Source: Rhabditoides inermis
Lineage: Eukaryota; Nematoda; Chromadorea; Rhabditida; Rhabditidae
NCBI GenBank assembly: GCA_963966185.1
Contig: CAWZYM010000057.1
Span: 1 to 64,000, forward strand
DNA length: 64,000 nucleotides
Direction: 5' to 3'
In this document: in pieces, positions 26,572-36,217 of the stretch
Layout: each line of letters opens with the position of its first letter
Position numbering within the stretch: position 1 is the first letter of the stretch
Notes under the pieces: model-generated
Seen by the model: the letters and a program-made list of their open reading frames with translations, nothing else
Databases searched by the model: none
Told to the model about the DNA's origin: nothing
Translations under genes and position numbers: made by a program

Positions 26572-26614
<43 letters not shown>

Positions 26615-26857
26615 CACTCTCTCCTTTCCCATTCTCACTCTTCCCACTCTCTCCCCTCCCTCTCTCCACTCCCTCTCTTCCCTCCCTCCCTCCCTCCCCC
26701 TTTCCCGCACCTCACCTCCATAATTGGGTCGTATTCTTCTGTCGTGGCTTGCTATCAGTTCATCCAGAAGTCGACTCACATTATTCTCCAGCTTTGCATT
26801 GAATTTACCGGAAGTCGTACTGAAAAGCGGATTAGATAGTTGACTCACCACAGTGCT

Positions 26858-26908
<51 letters not shown>

Positions 26909-26915
26909 CAGAGAA

Positions 26916-26965
<50 letters not shown>

Positions 26966-27858
26966 AGAGAGGGGAGAAAGAGAAAGAGAGAGAGAGAGAT
27001 GAGAGGTTATCCAGAGAACGCAAACGCGACAACACTGTCGCCTCATTTGCAATTGTATTCCATGTATCGAAATGAAACGAAAAAATCGCGTTGATAGCTG
27101 GTTGAGAGCGGGAAATAAATAAAAGCGGGAGAAAAGCAATGAGACAACAAGAATGATGAATAATTATATCGACTTTTCTCAGACAAATGAGGGTTCGAAA
27201 ATCCAACATGAATAAATAAAGAATAAAAGAGAGGGTTTGAATGGCGCGGAAGAGAAAAAAGATGAGAGGGACTCACAGGTGAACAGAGAATGAACTCATT
27301 GAGGCACTCACCAAGAAAGCGTGAGAGAGAACGGGGAAGGAAGAAGGGACAGAGAGGAAGAGATAGAGAGGGAGAGAGGGAGAAGAGAGAGGGAGAGAGG
27401 GAGGGAGGAAGGAAGAGAGAGGGAGAGGGGGAAGAGAGGGAGAGGGAGGGAGGGAGGAAGAGAGATGAAGAGGGGGGAGAGAGGGAGAGGAAGGGAGGGA
27501 GGGAGGAAGAGTGGGGGGAGAGGGGGAAGAGAGGGAGAGGGAGACCCACTATTCCACGTCGTCTGCCACTCGATACTCGATTTCCTTGTCTGATTTTGAC
27601 TGAAAACAATACTCAATTACTCCATTCCTTGAATTACTTTCCCCTTTCTCCTCCAATACTGCTCCTCTCTCACTACTTCGCCTCCTCCTCCTCCTCCTCC
27701 TCCTCCTCCTCCTCCTCCTCCTCCCGACGGTTCCTTCCAAAACACTTCTCTGCCTGATGCGGCTGTGTCATATGTCGGCAGAAGGGGCCTCCCGCACGCT
27801 TATTTTTACATTTTCACAAATTATCCAACGCTCAATTCTGCCCCTTCCCCCTCTTTCA

Positions 27859-27904
<46 letters not shown>

Positions 27905-28065
27905 CACATTCGGAACAAAAACTCGGCCGGTTCGATTTCACATTCACAATAACATACATCCAAAAAAAATCCTTTTAAAGCTCAAAGCATTGATTGACTT
28001 ACCGTATACGCCTCTTCCAATCCCATTTCTGCGTGAACTGTGCAGAAAAGGAGAATGAACAGCAT
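16275..28065 (-). CDS. Cys-loop ligand-gated chloride channel, GABA-A/glycine type
   Basis: Sixteen exons join to 1401 nt, encoding 466 residues: 28065-28003, 27599-27550, 26819-26716, 25803-25736, 24852-24765, 24543-24408, 24364-24325, 23913-23875, 23774-23636, 18554-18490, 18372-18285, 17268-17155, 17101-16989, 16905-16840, 16573-16449, 16377-16275. Features in order: signal peptide [12 protein letters not shown]; ligand-binding domain with [19 protein letters not shown] and [17 protein letters not shown]; a perfect Cys loop [16 protein letters not shown]1 after NLGFYLIQ; M2 with [17 protein letters not shown], the anion-selective type; M3; a short basic M3-M4 loop; and M4 close to the C-terminus. 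It resembles nematode GAB-1/LGC-37/LGC-38 and insect RDL subunits, so GABA is the likely ligand. The position before M2 is Gln-Ala-Arg rather than the common Pro-Ala-Arg. Repeats and a retroelement swell the introns. Confidence 0.93.
17462..17947. repeat. TTAA-flanked element E3 with tRNA-like core
   Basis: The left end is TTAA then AGGTACAGTGGCG. The right end is CGCCCCTGTTCCT then TTAA. The inverted ends match at 11 of 13 positions. At about 17764-17822 the interior holds a tRNA-like promoter pair: TGGCGTAGTGGATAAG (A box) and CCAGTTCGATTCC (B box). It therefore looks like a TTAA-type element containing, or fused to, a SINE head. It lies in a channel-gene intron. Confidence 0.7.
18568..19855. 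repeat. foldback repeat family A, copy 1
   Basis: The start (gcttaggataaggctcgcgc) matches 31984 onward. A middle block (cgtctaattcgcgccgggtt) matches 32270. The end consists of two arms about 110 nt long (19240-19358 and 19432-19850) that are inverse complements of each other. The right arm is split by a SINE-like insertion at 19455-19743. No transposase ORF is seen. It lies just upstream of a channel exon acceptor. Confidence 0.8.
19455..19743 (-). repeat. tRNA-derived SINE-like insertion
   Basis: On the minus strand the head reads GGCTAGCGCAGTGGATGTGC (A-box-like) and, 24 nt on, GGTCCCGGGTTCAATCC (B box). It interrupts the right arm of the foldback repeat. The arm sequence GTATTT is present on both sides of the insertion, consistent with a 6-bp target duplication. 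The anticodon stem does not pair well, so it is not a functional tRNA gene. Confidence 0.65.
20039..20380 (-). repeat. 3' LTR of the gag-only element
   Basis: 342 bp, co-linear with 22234-22575 and differing at about 20120 (a versus t) and 20274 (t versus a). The adjacent bases 20381 onward read ctcccccctttac, the complement of the polypurine tract. Confidence 0.95.
20821..21969 (-). CDS. gag: retrotransposon Gag-like polyprotein (DUF1759 type)
   Basis: A single 382-residue frame. The N-terminal part ([20 protein letters not shown], later [20 protein letters not shown]) has the pattern of the DUF1759 Gag domain of BEL/Pao elements. Three Cys/His knuckle-like motifs follow at about residues 218-285: [28 protein letters not shown] and [13 protein letters not shown]. 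These would bind nucleic acid in a virus-like particle. There is no protease, reverse transcriptase or integrase after it. The frame is intact, so the element may still make Gag and be mobilised by a complete relative. Confidence 0.88.
   Translation of the reverse strand: MTSIDFQSVLPKFSDLKSFIGFWDLFEPFVYKHPDMDPIDKIILLINSCEDARLKAILPKRAEQLDEAVKYLKERFFHSPSYNLHLQKLVRAMRPLNDTCTVTELRERYEDIVIMTKLSELSIPGSIVPPRTSELFRTLPPRIQRKVAKMNLTKHGSGMIWSSDEEIQGHLHTILRMEEYLATEQHVIPQTTSGTIRSLTTHVNVGEGGSVHHTSACLFCSSTNHTSLTCDVITSKTVRYQIAKTNTACLKCYSVTHSAKNCHMIPENCRYCGRGHNSSDCLSKTRHYHYHTKSICFRTHGTVFDHKENDTRLNTGTRNRWTRRNPVGWKDHMDKACRMQMKNPMKNPNRAIVPLSCHQTNHYPIAKDFANQNASNKKPHID
22234..22575 (-). repeat. 5' LTR of the gag-only element
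   Basis: 342 bp, matching 20039-20380. On the minus strand it is followed directly, with no spacer, by TGGTGCATCGGACC, a candidate tRNA primer-binding site. A TTTGCATATTCAAATGAGG segment near 22537-22555 could be part of the LTR promoter, but no TATA box is assigned. Confidence 0.95.
22790..27725. repeat. cluster of (GA)n, (CT)n and related arrays in channel introns
   Basis: Arrays on the plus strand include GA at 23533-23625, 24246-24319, 25036-25222 (GA/GGGAGA), 26405-26446 and 26863-26998; CT at 25502-25532, 25943-25990 and 26576-26612; degenerate GGGA at 27310-27545; and (CTC)n at 27680-27723. Several introns hold arrays of opposite polarity, which could pair in the transcript. Long frames over them are artefacts. 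Confidence 0.95.
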
Positions 28066-28847
28066 CTCGCCGCCTCCGCAAATCAATCAATAAATCGATA
28101 AGACACCAAGTAGGAAGCGGATCAATGCGCACGATCAACACATAGCTATGGCACTCTCGGGGGAAGTGAGAGAGGGCGGGGCAATGGGCGAGGAGAAAGA
28201 GAAGGCTCCGCCTCCTGGTGGAGCAGTGGTGGGGCAGCGGGAGGAGGAGGAGAAGAGAGCCGCTTATGGCCCGGGATGATTTGATGAATCGACGCCGCGT
28301 GTCACTCCATTCAAAAAGAGATGCACAAAAGCAGAAAACGAGGACGGGGGAGTGAAAATGAGAGGGAAGGGAAGAGGAGACAATGCACTAATGATACCTT
28401 CTCCACTCCCGCACCACGTCCTTCTGTTTATCATTGACTCTCCCTCCCTCTCCCCCCCTTCCTCCCCCCTCCCTCTCTCTTTTCCAATTCGCGTGACGAC
28501 TTCACCAATCGGCGAATAAAATAACACATGTGTGAATATGAGCTCTGTTATGGAATTGCAAAATTGCATGGTCGGCGGGTATGAGAAACCGCTTTTCGAT
28601 CAGATACGTTTTCCACTCACTTGCCTGCAGAAGTGCAGGATTGCAAGACAGTGAAGGTTTGAAGCCGAGAATGGGGCTACACTCGCTACACATCGAATTC
28701 CAATCCCTGTCTTTTCTGTCTGCCTCTGATGTGCCAAATTCGAGTACCCTTGTGTGCGTGTTTCGAGTATGGGCGCACAGCGCGTGTCACTGACTCCGAG
28801 TAGACCCTCCCTCCCGCTCTCTCCAACACATCTTTACTCCTCTCTCC
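28066..28847. promoter_or_regulatory. intergenic, bHLH 3' end to channel 5' end
   Basis: About 780 bp upstream of the channel start codon. It includes GC-rich stretches at 28160-28220, CT-rich sequence at 28437-28480 and otherwise unremarkable sequence. The channel promoter should be here. No gene or repeat copy is seen. Confidence 0.5.
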
Positions 28848-30014
28848 TCACATCGGCTTCCCTCCAGAAATGCTGGTCGAAGGAAGCAGAAGCGATGCCA
28901 GCGGCAGCGCCGTCCCATAGTCTAGCATGTACGGAAGAGGGTACTCTGGTATCGGATGGTATGGGGGCGGGGCAAGAGAGGGCGGGGCTAGTGTAGGAGG
29001 AGCTAATTGAACCATGGGCTGAGAGAGAGAGGGAGGTGCAATTGGGGGCGGGGCCAAGGGGGGAGGGGCTTGGAGGAGTGACTTGTGCTTAGGCGACGGG
29101 AGTCGGAGCGTTCGAGTGGAATCATAGGACTGCAAAGTTCGAATGACTCGAGAATGCGAAATAGGGGAACTCACACTCAGGACATTCATCAGTGTTTCGA
29201 TGTAGATGATCGCTGCTCGCAGAATCTGGAATGAATACGCTACGAGTGAGAGAGAGGGGAGAGAGAGAGGGAGGGAGAGGGGAGGAGAGGGAGAGGGGAG
29301 AGAGGGAGAGAGAGAAGGAGAAGAGAGAGAGGGGGAGGGAGAATATAGGGGAGGGAGAGGGGGAGAGGGGAGAGAGAGAGGGAGGACAAGGGGGAGAGGG
29401 GAGAGAGAGGGAGAGAGGGAGAGAGGGAGTGAGGGAGAGAGGGAGAGAGAGGGAGAGAGAGAGGGAGAGGGAAAGAGAGGGGAGAGAGAGGGAGGGAGAG
29501 GGGAAGAGGGGAGGGAGAGGGGGAGAGGGAGAGAGAGAGGGAGAAGAGAGAGAGAGGGGGAGAGAATATAGGGAGAGGGAGAGGGGGAGAGGGGAGAGAG
29601 GGGAGAGAGAGGGAGAGAGGGAGGGAGGGAGAGAGAGAGAGAGAGGGAGAGAGGGAGAGAGAGAGAGAGAGAGGGAGAGAGGGAGAGAGAGAGAGGAGAG
29701 AGAGAGGAGAGAGAGAGGGAGAGGGAGAAGAGAGGGGAGGGGTGAGAGAGACTTGCATGTGATATGCCTGTGCACCTTGAGCTTGCTGACTCTCTTGGTG
29801 TGTGATCGAAGGGCAGGCAGATGAGTCTTCAGAACGGCGAACGCCTACAATCAATCCATAATTAATTACATATTAATCACTCATCAATCGATACCTGGTT
29901 GACGGTATGCACCCGCGTTCTCTCCCTCGCATTTCTCTTCGCGAACAAATTCGGTTCGAGACTCGGAGAGGCAGTCGAACCACGAGACAGTGTTGCTACC
30001 AAAACGAGTATCAT
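28848..30014 (-). CDS. basic helix-loop-helix transcription factor
   Basis: Three exons (30014-29895, 29844-29776, 29225-28848) total 567 nt, encoding 188 residues. The basic region KRNARERTRVHTVNQAF with its Glu-Arg DNA-contact pair, helix 1, a short loop (PALRSHTK) and helix 2 (KRVSKLKILRAAIIYIETL) are complete at residues 30-85. It should bind E-box DNA as a dimer in the nucleus. The class is a tissue-specific group A factor, but I cannot assign it to achaete-scute, Twist/Hand or another subfamily. The C-terminal third is Pro-rich with APP repeats. The reading frame is open upstream of the chosen ATG and a cccag acceptor lies just before it, so the true N-terminus could be longer. Intron 2 is filled with a GGGAGA array. 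Confidence 0.82.
29245..29745. repeat. GGGAGA/GA array in bHLH intron
   Basis: About 500 nt of nearly pure purine on the plus strand. It occupies most of the 550-nt intron between the bHLH exons at 29225 and 29776. The sense strand is polypyrimidine. Confidence 0.95.
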
Positions 30015-30499
30015 ATTTCTGGGCAAACAAAATGCTTCACCATTAGTATTGCCAATGGTGTGGATAGTGAGCTGGTGTGAGGAGAGATGACAAGCGTCTC
30101 CGAGGGGGGTGGCAGGGGAGACAGTGACTGGCTGACAGAGGGGAGGGAGGGGAAAGGAGGGAAGGGACATGGCGAGCCAGCACAGTACGAGTCGGCAACT
30201 GCACACGCCTCCTTCCCTCCCTTCCCTCCTCTCACCTTTCACCTGCTGCCTAATAGAATAAATAATCAATCTCCGTGATAACAACGCGCCGCTTTGTTAG
30301 TAATTACCTATAACACACCGCATTATCGTAATCCCGCCGAGCCCTATTGACCTTCAAATGAGTCAAAACCGTTTATTATACACACCATAAACTGAACAAA
30401 ACACATAATAAAATACATGGCATATTAAACATTCTACACGCCTAGACTATCTTGCTATCACTTGCTCTCTTTTATGTCTCGTTGCCTCGCTCCTTCTCT
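30015..30499. other. intergenic, metaxin 3' end to bHLH 5' end
   Basis: About 485 bp. There is purine-rich sequence at 30138-30170 and CT-rich sequence at 30210-30235. AT-rich sequence near 30370-30420 probably belongs to the metaxin 3' flank. No gene is seen. Confidence 0.5.
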
Positions 30500-31916
30500 C
30501 TACTGCTTCCAGTACTGAGCCTCTATGCGACGCACGTACTCCACCAGATTCGGGTACTTCTTCAGCGTGTTGGCAAGCTCCATGCACGGAAGCTGCACCG
30601 TCAAGATCTGAAACGGACCATCTCTCCCCCTTCTCCCTCCCTCTCCCTCCCTTTCTCGCTCGGCTACCGAGTATAGGTGTCCGAATGCGAGTGCGTCAGC
30701 CTCGGTGGGCTGGTCTCCCATGAGGAATGTGTGTGTGGCGAGTTGTGAGGAGAGTGCTCTGAATGCCTTCTCGCTCGCGTCCACCAGCTCTTCCATGCTC
30801 TTCCCCGCCCACTCCGTGTCCGCCATCTGCTGCTGCACACAACGGCGACGCACCGCCGGCAGCACGCTCAAACAAAACACATCACCCCTCGAATCTATTC
30901 AATATAGCCACAGCCGCTTGTTCGATACCAAAATGTATATAGTATATACGCCCTACCACAAAGAAATCGGCACACACATAGAAAAGAGCTTATTCTGTTT
31001 ATTTACAGTCAAATTCTACGATTAAAAAACTCAACAGAATACGCTCTCTTCATGGTGTAAAAACATTCTCAAAAATTTACTATTTTAGGTCATAACTTTT
31101 GAAAACGCGGGCACGTGATATTGCGACATCAAAAATGTCTTAGAACGTCGAGACGAATCTAACCAGCATTTCATAAGTGATTTCGGATCCAATTAGTCTC
31201 TATTGAGTGATGGCGCTACCTGTTGAGCGGCCAGTGGTAGACGCTGCCCACCCTCTGCTTCGTCACATCCGCATACGTGTCGCTGTGCAGCCACACAATA
31301 TGCATCTCAATGTTCCTGAGCAGGAAATCGACGACCGACATGTGGGCAGCCATCTCAGCCTGCTGCACCTCCGACAGGTGGCCCGACAGCTTCACACCCT
31401 AGAGAGGGAGGGGAAGAGGGAGAGAGGGAGGGAGAGAGGGAGAAGGAGAGAGAAAGGGAGAGGGAGAGGGAGAGGGAGAGGGAGAGGGAGAGGGAGAGGG
31501 AGAGGGAGAGGGAGAGGGAGAGGGAGAGGGAGAGGGAGAGGGAGCGTACCTTCTTGGCGACAAAGTCGACGATTCCGTTGAACTCCGGGATGAGTGTGTT
31601 GGATAGTCGGAGGAGAGGCACCTTTCCGGTGGGTGAGATGAAGTCGGCATTGGGCCGCTGCTTGACAGAGAATGGCAGCTGACACATGCGGAGGAAGGTC
31701 TGCGCGGCCAGACAGTCCGCATACTCGTACAGCAGGGACTGCTCATCTGTCAAACGGACCATCCCCTCTCCTCCCATGTCATCCATCCATCTACTCACTC
31801 AGATAGGGTGTGTATAGGAACGCCTCGGTCCAGTCCTGGTCAGCATTCATCGCTAGGGCTTCTCCCACCAACTCAGTCAGCAGCCCGCCCTTCCCCGAAC
31901 TGCCAGTAGCAGACAT
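30500..31916 (-). CDS. mtx-2: metaxin-2, mitochondrial outer membrane protein
   Basis: Five exons (31916-31799, 31746-31550, 31398-31220, 30866-30668, 30607-30500) total 801 nt, encoding 266 residues; human MTX2 has 263. The GST-like fold is seen in YADCLAAQTFLRMCQLPF, then SPTGKVPLLRL and VDFVAKKGVKL. The diagnostic metaxin segment reads FLMGDQPTEADALAFGHLYS, and the C-terminus is LVEYVRRIEAQYWKQ. Metaxins work with the SAM complex in importing beta-barrel proteins and in mitochondrial transport. The ATG directly follows a tgtag acceptor. The second intron is mostly a (GGGAGA)n array on the plus strand. Confidence 0.94.
31399..31549. repeat. (GGGAGA)n array forming a metaxin intron
   Basis: Nearly the whole 151-nt intron between metaxin exons 2 and 3 is (GGGAGA)n on the plus strand, so the sense strand is a continuous polypyrimidine tract. 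Confidence 0.95.
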
Positions 31917-31971
31917 CTACAACATACCAACACACCATACACCACCATTCCATTAGAGAGGGCGCGCAGCG

Positions 31972-33220
31972 CCCTCTCTTTTGGCTTAGGATAGGGCTCG
32001 CGCCAGAATTTTCAATAAGCGATACCCAAAGGTCATGTTAGCAACCATGTGAACTCATCCAAACCATGTTAGTTAGATTCGCACCGTTCCGTAGGCCATA
32101 TTACTGGTCGGTGGCATCTTTGTATCTTTTCTCCGAAAGAAGTTATAAGCGATCGCGCGCACCCAAGAGACGAGAGGCCAGCGCTTCCTTCCTTCCCGTC
32201 ACGCTGACCGCCGACTTTTTTCCAACGTGCACCCAACTTGCACCCAGCGTGTAGCCAGTCCCGCCGCCAGCGTCTAATTCGCGCCGGGTTTGCATATTTT
32301 GGCTGGCTTACTATAATTAGAGAGAGCAGAGAGAGAGCAGAGAGAGAAAGAACAGGGGAGAAAGAAGAGAGCGAGAGAGAGAGCGGGGGGGGGGGGGGAG
32401 AAAAGAGAGTGAGTGAGTGAGTGAGTGAGTGAGTGAGTGAGTGAGTGAGAGAGAGAGAACAATAGCGGGAGAAGGGAGAGAAATCAGTGAGATAGTGAGA
32501 CAGTGAGACGTAAAGATGAGTCATACTTCAGCGTATAGTAAAAATTTCAATGAAATTTAACAAAAGCACATACATTTTCTTTAAAAAGTACTTGCGTAAA
32601 GAGATTCACTTTGTCTTAAAGGAGAGGAGTACGCAATGTAAAAATGAAATGACCAGCTGATGTCTCACGTCAAAACGATTTCTACACAAGTCTCTAGGTC
32701 CGTGGCGGGACCAAGCTTGTATTTAAATTCCCATTGGAAACTCGTGCCAAGTTTGTACCTCACCGCGAAGGAAGCGCCGATTGCTTGATTTTCAAGATGC
32801 TATTTCATTTTATATTACTTTTATATTAATTAGTAAAAAAATTATTTTTGATTCAATTTAATCACCATATCAACATTGATTATGTCAACCTCGTGTTATT
32901 ATTCCGTACACCTCTCCTTTAACCCAATGCAACAAAAGCACGTGCATAAAACATAAAACGTTTACAAATACTAACACAAACCTGCGCCTCTCTCTCTCTC
33001 TCTCTCTCCCCTTTCTCTCTCTCTCTCCTAATATTGACGTTATTTATAATTTTTTGTATCCTTATAAGTATTTCAAGTGTTACTTCAACAGTCCGGTATG
33101 CGCAGGTTTGTGTTAGTATTTGTAAACGTTTTATGTTTTATGCATGTGCTTTTGTTGCATTGGGTTAAGACAAAGTGAATCTCTTTACGCAAGTACTTTT
33201 TAAAGAAATTAGTATATGTT
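31972..33220. repeat. foldback repeat family A, copy 2, with nested insertion
   Basis: Matches copy 1 at both the head (ttttggcttagg near 31979) and the middle (near 32270). The inverted arms are 32540-32618 plus 32923-32987 on the left and 33100-33215 on the right. The left arm is split by E4. Internal GA, GAGT (32408-32447) and CT arrays are present. Confidence 0.82.
32620..32918. repeat. TTAA-flanked element E4 nested in foldback repeat
   Basis: The ends are AGGAGAGGAGTACG and TGTACACCTCTCCT, with TTAA on both sides (32616-32619 and 32919-32922). The opposite arm of the host repeat at about 33155-33170 carries the uninterrupted sequence (gcattgggttaagacaaag), which shows a single TTAA at the site. 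This proves target duplication on insertion. The 299-bp interior has no ORF. Confidence 0.9.
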
Positions 33221-33406
33221 TCAGTATTTCAGTCGAGATCCAACGACATGTAGTAAATACAAACTAATGAACACATACATCTAATCCAACATTTATCAGT
33301 CAACAACAACCATATCAAATTCAACATACAATCTAACAAACAATCAACAACAACAATACGTAAACAAAACGATAACTCAAGTAAGGTAGGAAATAGGAAG
33401 AAAAGA

Positions 33407-35965
33407 TCACTCGGTGGTCTTGAAGTTGCCAGCCGTCTTGTTGGCGTTGGGCTTAACCTTGAGGAACTTGAGGCCAGAATCGTCCTTCTCTGACTTCCAC
33501 TTGCGTTTCTCCGCCGGAGGACAACCCATCTGAAACAAAAGAATGAGTGTAACAATAGGAGGAGATGGTAGGAGAACTGACCTTGCGTTTTCCCTTTCTC
33601 TTGTCCCAATCAACCGAGAGACCCGACTTGGCAGATGGGGCGACCGCTTCTGCAGGGCCCACAGCAGACTTGAGTTCGTCCAGCGCATGCCTGCAGACAG
33701 CATGAAGATAACATACCTCCTCCCCCCTCCAGATGCACCCACCTGTACTTGTCCATGTGCGGCTGTAGCGAGCTCTCCTCGGCCGTCTCCTCCTCCACAT
33801 TGATCCACAGACCGTGCTTGGTCAGCATGCGCTTCAGCACTCGCTTCTTGTCGGCATCGACCAGGGTGAGTAGCTGTCCCTTGTTTCCGGCCCTGCCAGT
33901 TCTGCCCGCCCTGTGTACGAAGAGCCTGTCGTCCTCTGGGATGTCATAGTTGACAACGCAGTCGATTCCCTCCACGTCCACTCCACGGGACAACACATCC
34001 GAGCAGATCAACACGCGCGTCTACAATACCCACTTGTATCCTTGTCATTTTACCGGAAACTTTTTTTTTGAAATTCTCTCACTTCATCTCCTATACCCAC
34101 CTTTCCATCCTTGAACCTCTGTAGTGTCTTGTGACGTCTTCTTCCAAACAGCTCGGCAGTAAACTGATCCACTTGATATGTCGTACCAGCGAGAGACTGC
34201 AGGAGACGTGCCAGACGGAACGACGACATCCTACAACCCATACTGACACGTCTTCTTCGTTTTACTCACCTCTGGTTGGTGAAGACGAGCACCTTTTTCC
34301 AGGGGTGCCTGATAAGTTGTAGATGGACGAGAAGGGGGAAGAAACGGAGTTGGGACTCGAGCATGCGATGCGAGATGTTAGAAGGCAGAGCCAGACGGCC
34401 AGTCACGTGGTCTGCCCCATTCGGAACGGACATCTGCTGCACACTAGACACCGTAGCACGGAACAGACACGGCCTGCAAGACACAATATACAAGATACAA
34501 AAAGAAAGCTATATACATTCCACACTTTAATGCCAAAACGGATCTATTTTTGAATAGTGTAGGCGACAGTTCCTCTTTTGTTCCAACACAAACCTATGGA
34601 GATTCCACATGTGAAGTTCCTCGACGTCCTTGGAGAGAGTGGCAGAGAGGAGGATCTTGTGGGGCGCGGCGCGAGACGCGAGCATGTCTCTGAGGGAGAC
34701 GGCCCTGCTCTGTCCGCCACTCCTTCGCTCCACCAACTCGAGCCACTCGGCCCGCACATGAGTACCCATTCGGTCTGCCTCGTCCACTACCAACACCCTG
34801 CAACACACATCCTATCCACATTCCCTTTTCTTTTCCTCCCACCTCAGCGTATCCATTTGAATAGCCGTGTTTGCCATCTGGAGATGTTGTGCCAGCCTTC
34901 CAGGAGTCGCCACGACCACATCCACTCCCTCATTCAGTCTATGCCTCTCCTTGTCAATGTCCGACGCAGCTGAGAGGGCTACTATACGTGCACCACACGC
35001 GTTGAAACGGGACAGCTCCTGCAATGATTGGTGGTGACACGTTGCACCTCCTTTCCTGCTATCCTCCCCCCCCCCTTCCCCTCTCACTCTACACACCTGT
35101 TCAACCTGAGCGACCAGAGTCTGTACGGGTGCGACGACTAGAGCAGTGAGGCGTCCCCTCGGGCGCTCTCCGACGGCAGCCAGGATAGGCAGCACGTAGC
35201 ACAGCGTCTTTCCACTGCCCGTCGGAGCCGAGATGGCGAGGTCGCGGGGCCGCAGCGACGGCCGGCAACACACCTACACACCACACTTCATTCTTGTCGG
35301 GGAAACAAGGTATGCAATAGTAATATTACCTGTGAGAGTAGCAGTGGGAGCACAGCTTTCTGTACGGGAAACCAGTTCTTGATAGTGCTAGCGACCCTTT
35401 CCTTCAGCTTCTCAGGCAGACCAGACACTGAGTCGAGAGCGTGCACGGTTTTCGTTCCAATCTCAGCAGGAAAAACGGTAGCGCCGCTGATCCACGATGA
35501 CGTCACACTGAAGCAAATGTGTAAATAACGAGTCACACGATTTGACTCACTTGATCTTGTTGAGAGGTACGAACGTGTCTTGTCCGAGCACGACGAACTC
35601 CCTTTGACAGTCGCCCCACTCCTCCTCCTTCACCTCAGCCTTCACAGCATCTCTTAAATAATTGTGATTGTGATATGAAAATTACCAACATAATATATCA
35701 CTTACACGGCTATGTTATCCTTTCCCTCCTCCATTTCTTCTCCATTATCACGCGGCTTCTCCGAAGCGGCATCTGTCTCTTGCTTCACTGCTCCGTTCTT
35801 CTTGCCCTTCTTTTTCTGCTCCACCACGGGCTTTTGCTCCAACGGCTCCATCTCTGCCGTTACTCCTCCTCCGTCCATTGCATCGCAGTCCATATCGATG
35901 TCCTCTCCCCACATCGACTCCACCACCTTGTTCTTCTCCCTCTGATTCTTCCTCTTCTTGCCCAT
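33407..35965 (-). CDS. DDX51: DEAD-box RNA helicase, DDX51 type
   Basis: About twelve exons from the ATG at 35965 to the TGA at 33407. A charged N-terminal extension ([17 protein letters not shown]) precedes the helicase core. Motifs in order: [11 protein letters not shown] (Q-like region), SAPTGSGKT (I), VATPGRL (Ib), VDEADRM (II), LSATLS (III), KVLVFTNQR (IV), [17 protein letters not shown] (V) and [10 protein letters not shown] (VI). This set and the Lys-rich C-terminal tail match DDX51/Dbp6, a nucleolar helicase of 60S ribosome assembly. The ATG directly follows a ttttaag acceptor-like site. It lies 252 bp downstream of LRRC47 on the same strand. Confidence 0.9.
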
Positions 35966-36217
35966 CTTAAAATCGATTTCATATAACTTCACATTATGTA
36001 TTTACGACAATTACATCAATACAAAAGAACAGGTAAGACGATAACTCGTATCCGGTAATGGCGACCGTGCAATGATAACACAAAACAATATCAGACAAAG
36101 TTCTACAAAACTTTATCAACAATCCATTCATAAACTTTTAACTAGAACAACAAACAAGGCAACAACTTCCGGTGTCGAAAAAACAAAACAAGACATTAAG
36201 TGTGGGACCCGTGGAAT

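Larger units (their letters stand above)
31917..33406. other. intergenic region made largely of nested repeats
   Basis: About 1.5 kb between the DDX51 stop and the metaxin start on the same strand. It is mainly foldback family A copy 2 (31972-33220) with element E4 nested inside. About 190 bp of DDX51 3' flank remains at the right. No gene is seen. Confidence 0.8.

Noticed and set aside
27043..29854. Arg-Glu and Ser-Pro-Leu frames at 27043-27757 and 29122-29854
   Set aside because: Same cause: GA/CT arrays in introns of the channel and bHLH genes.
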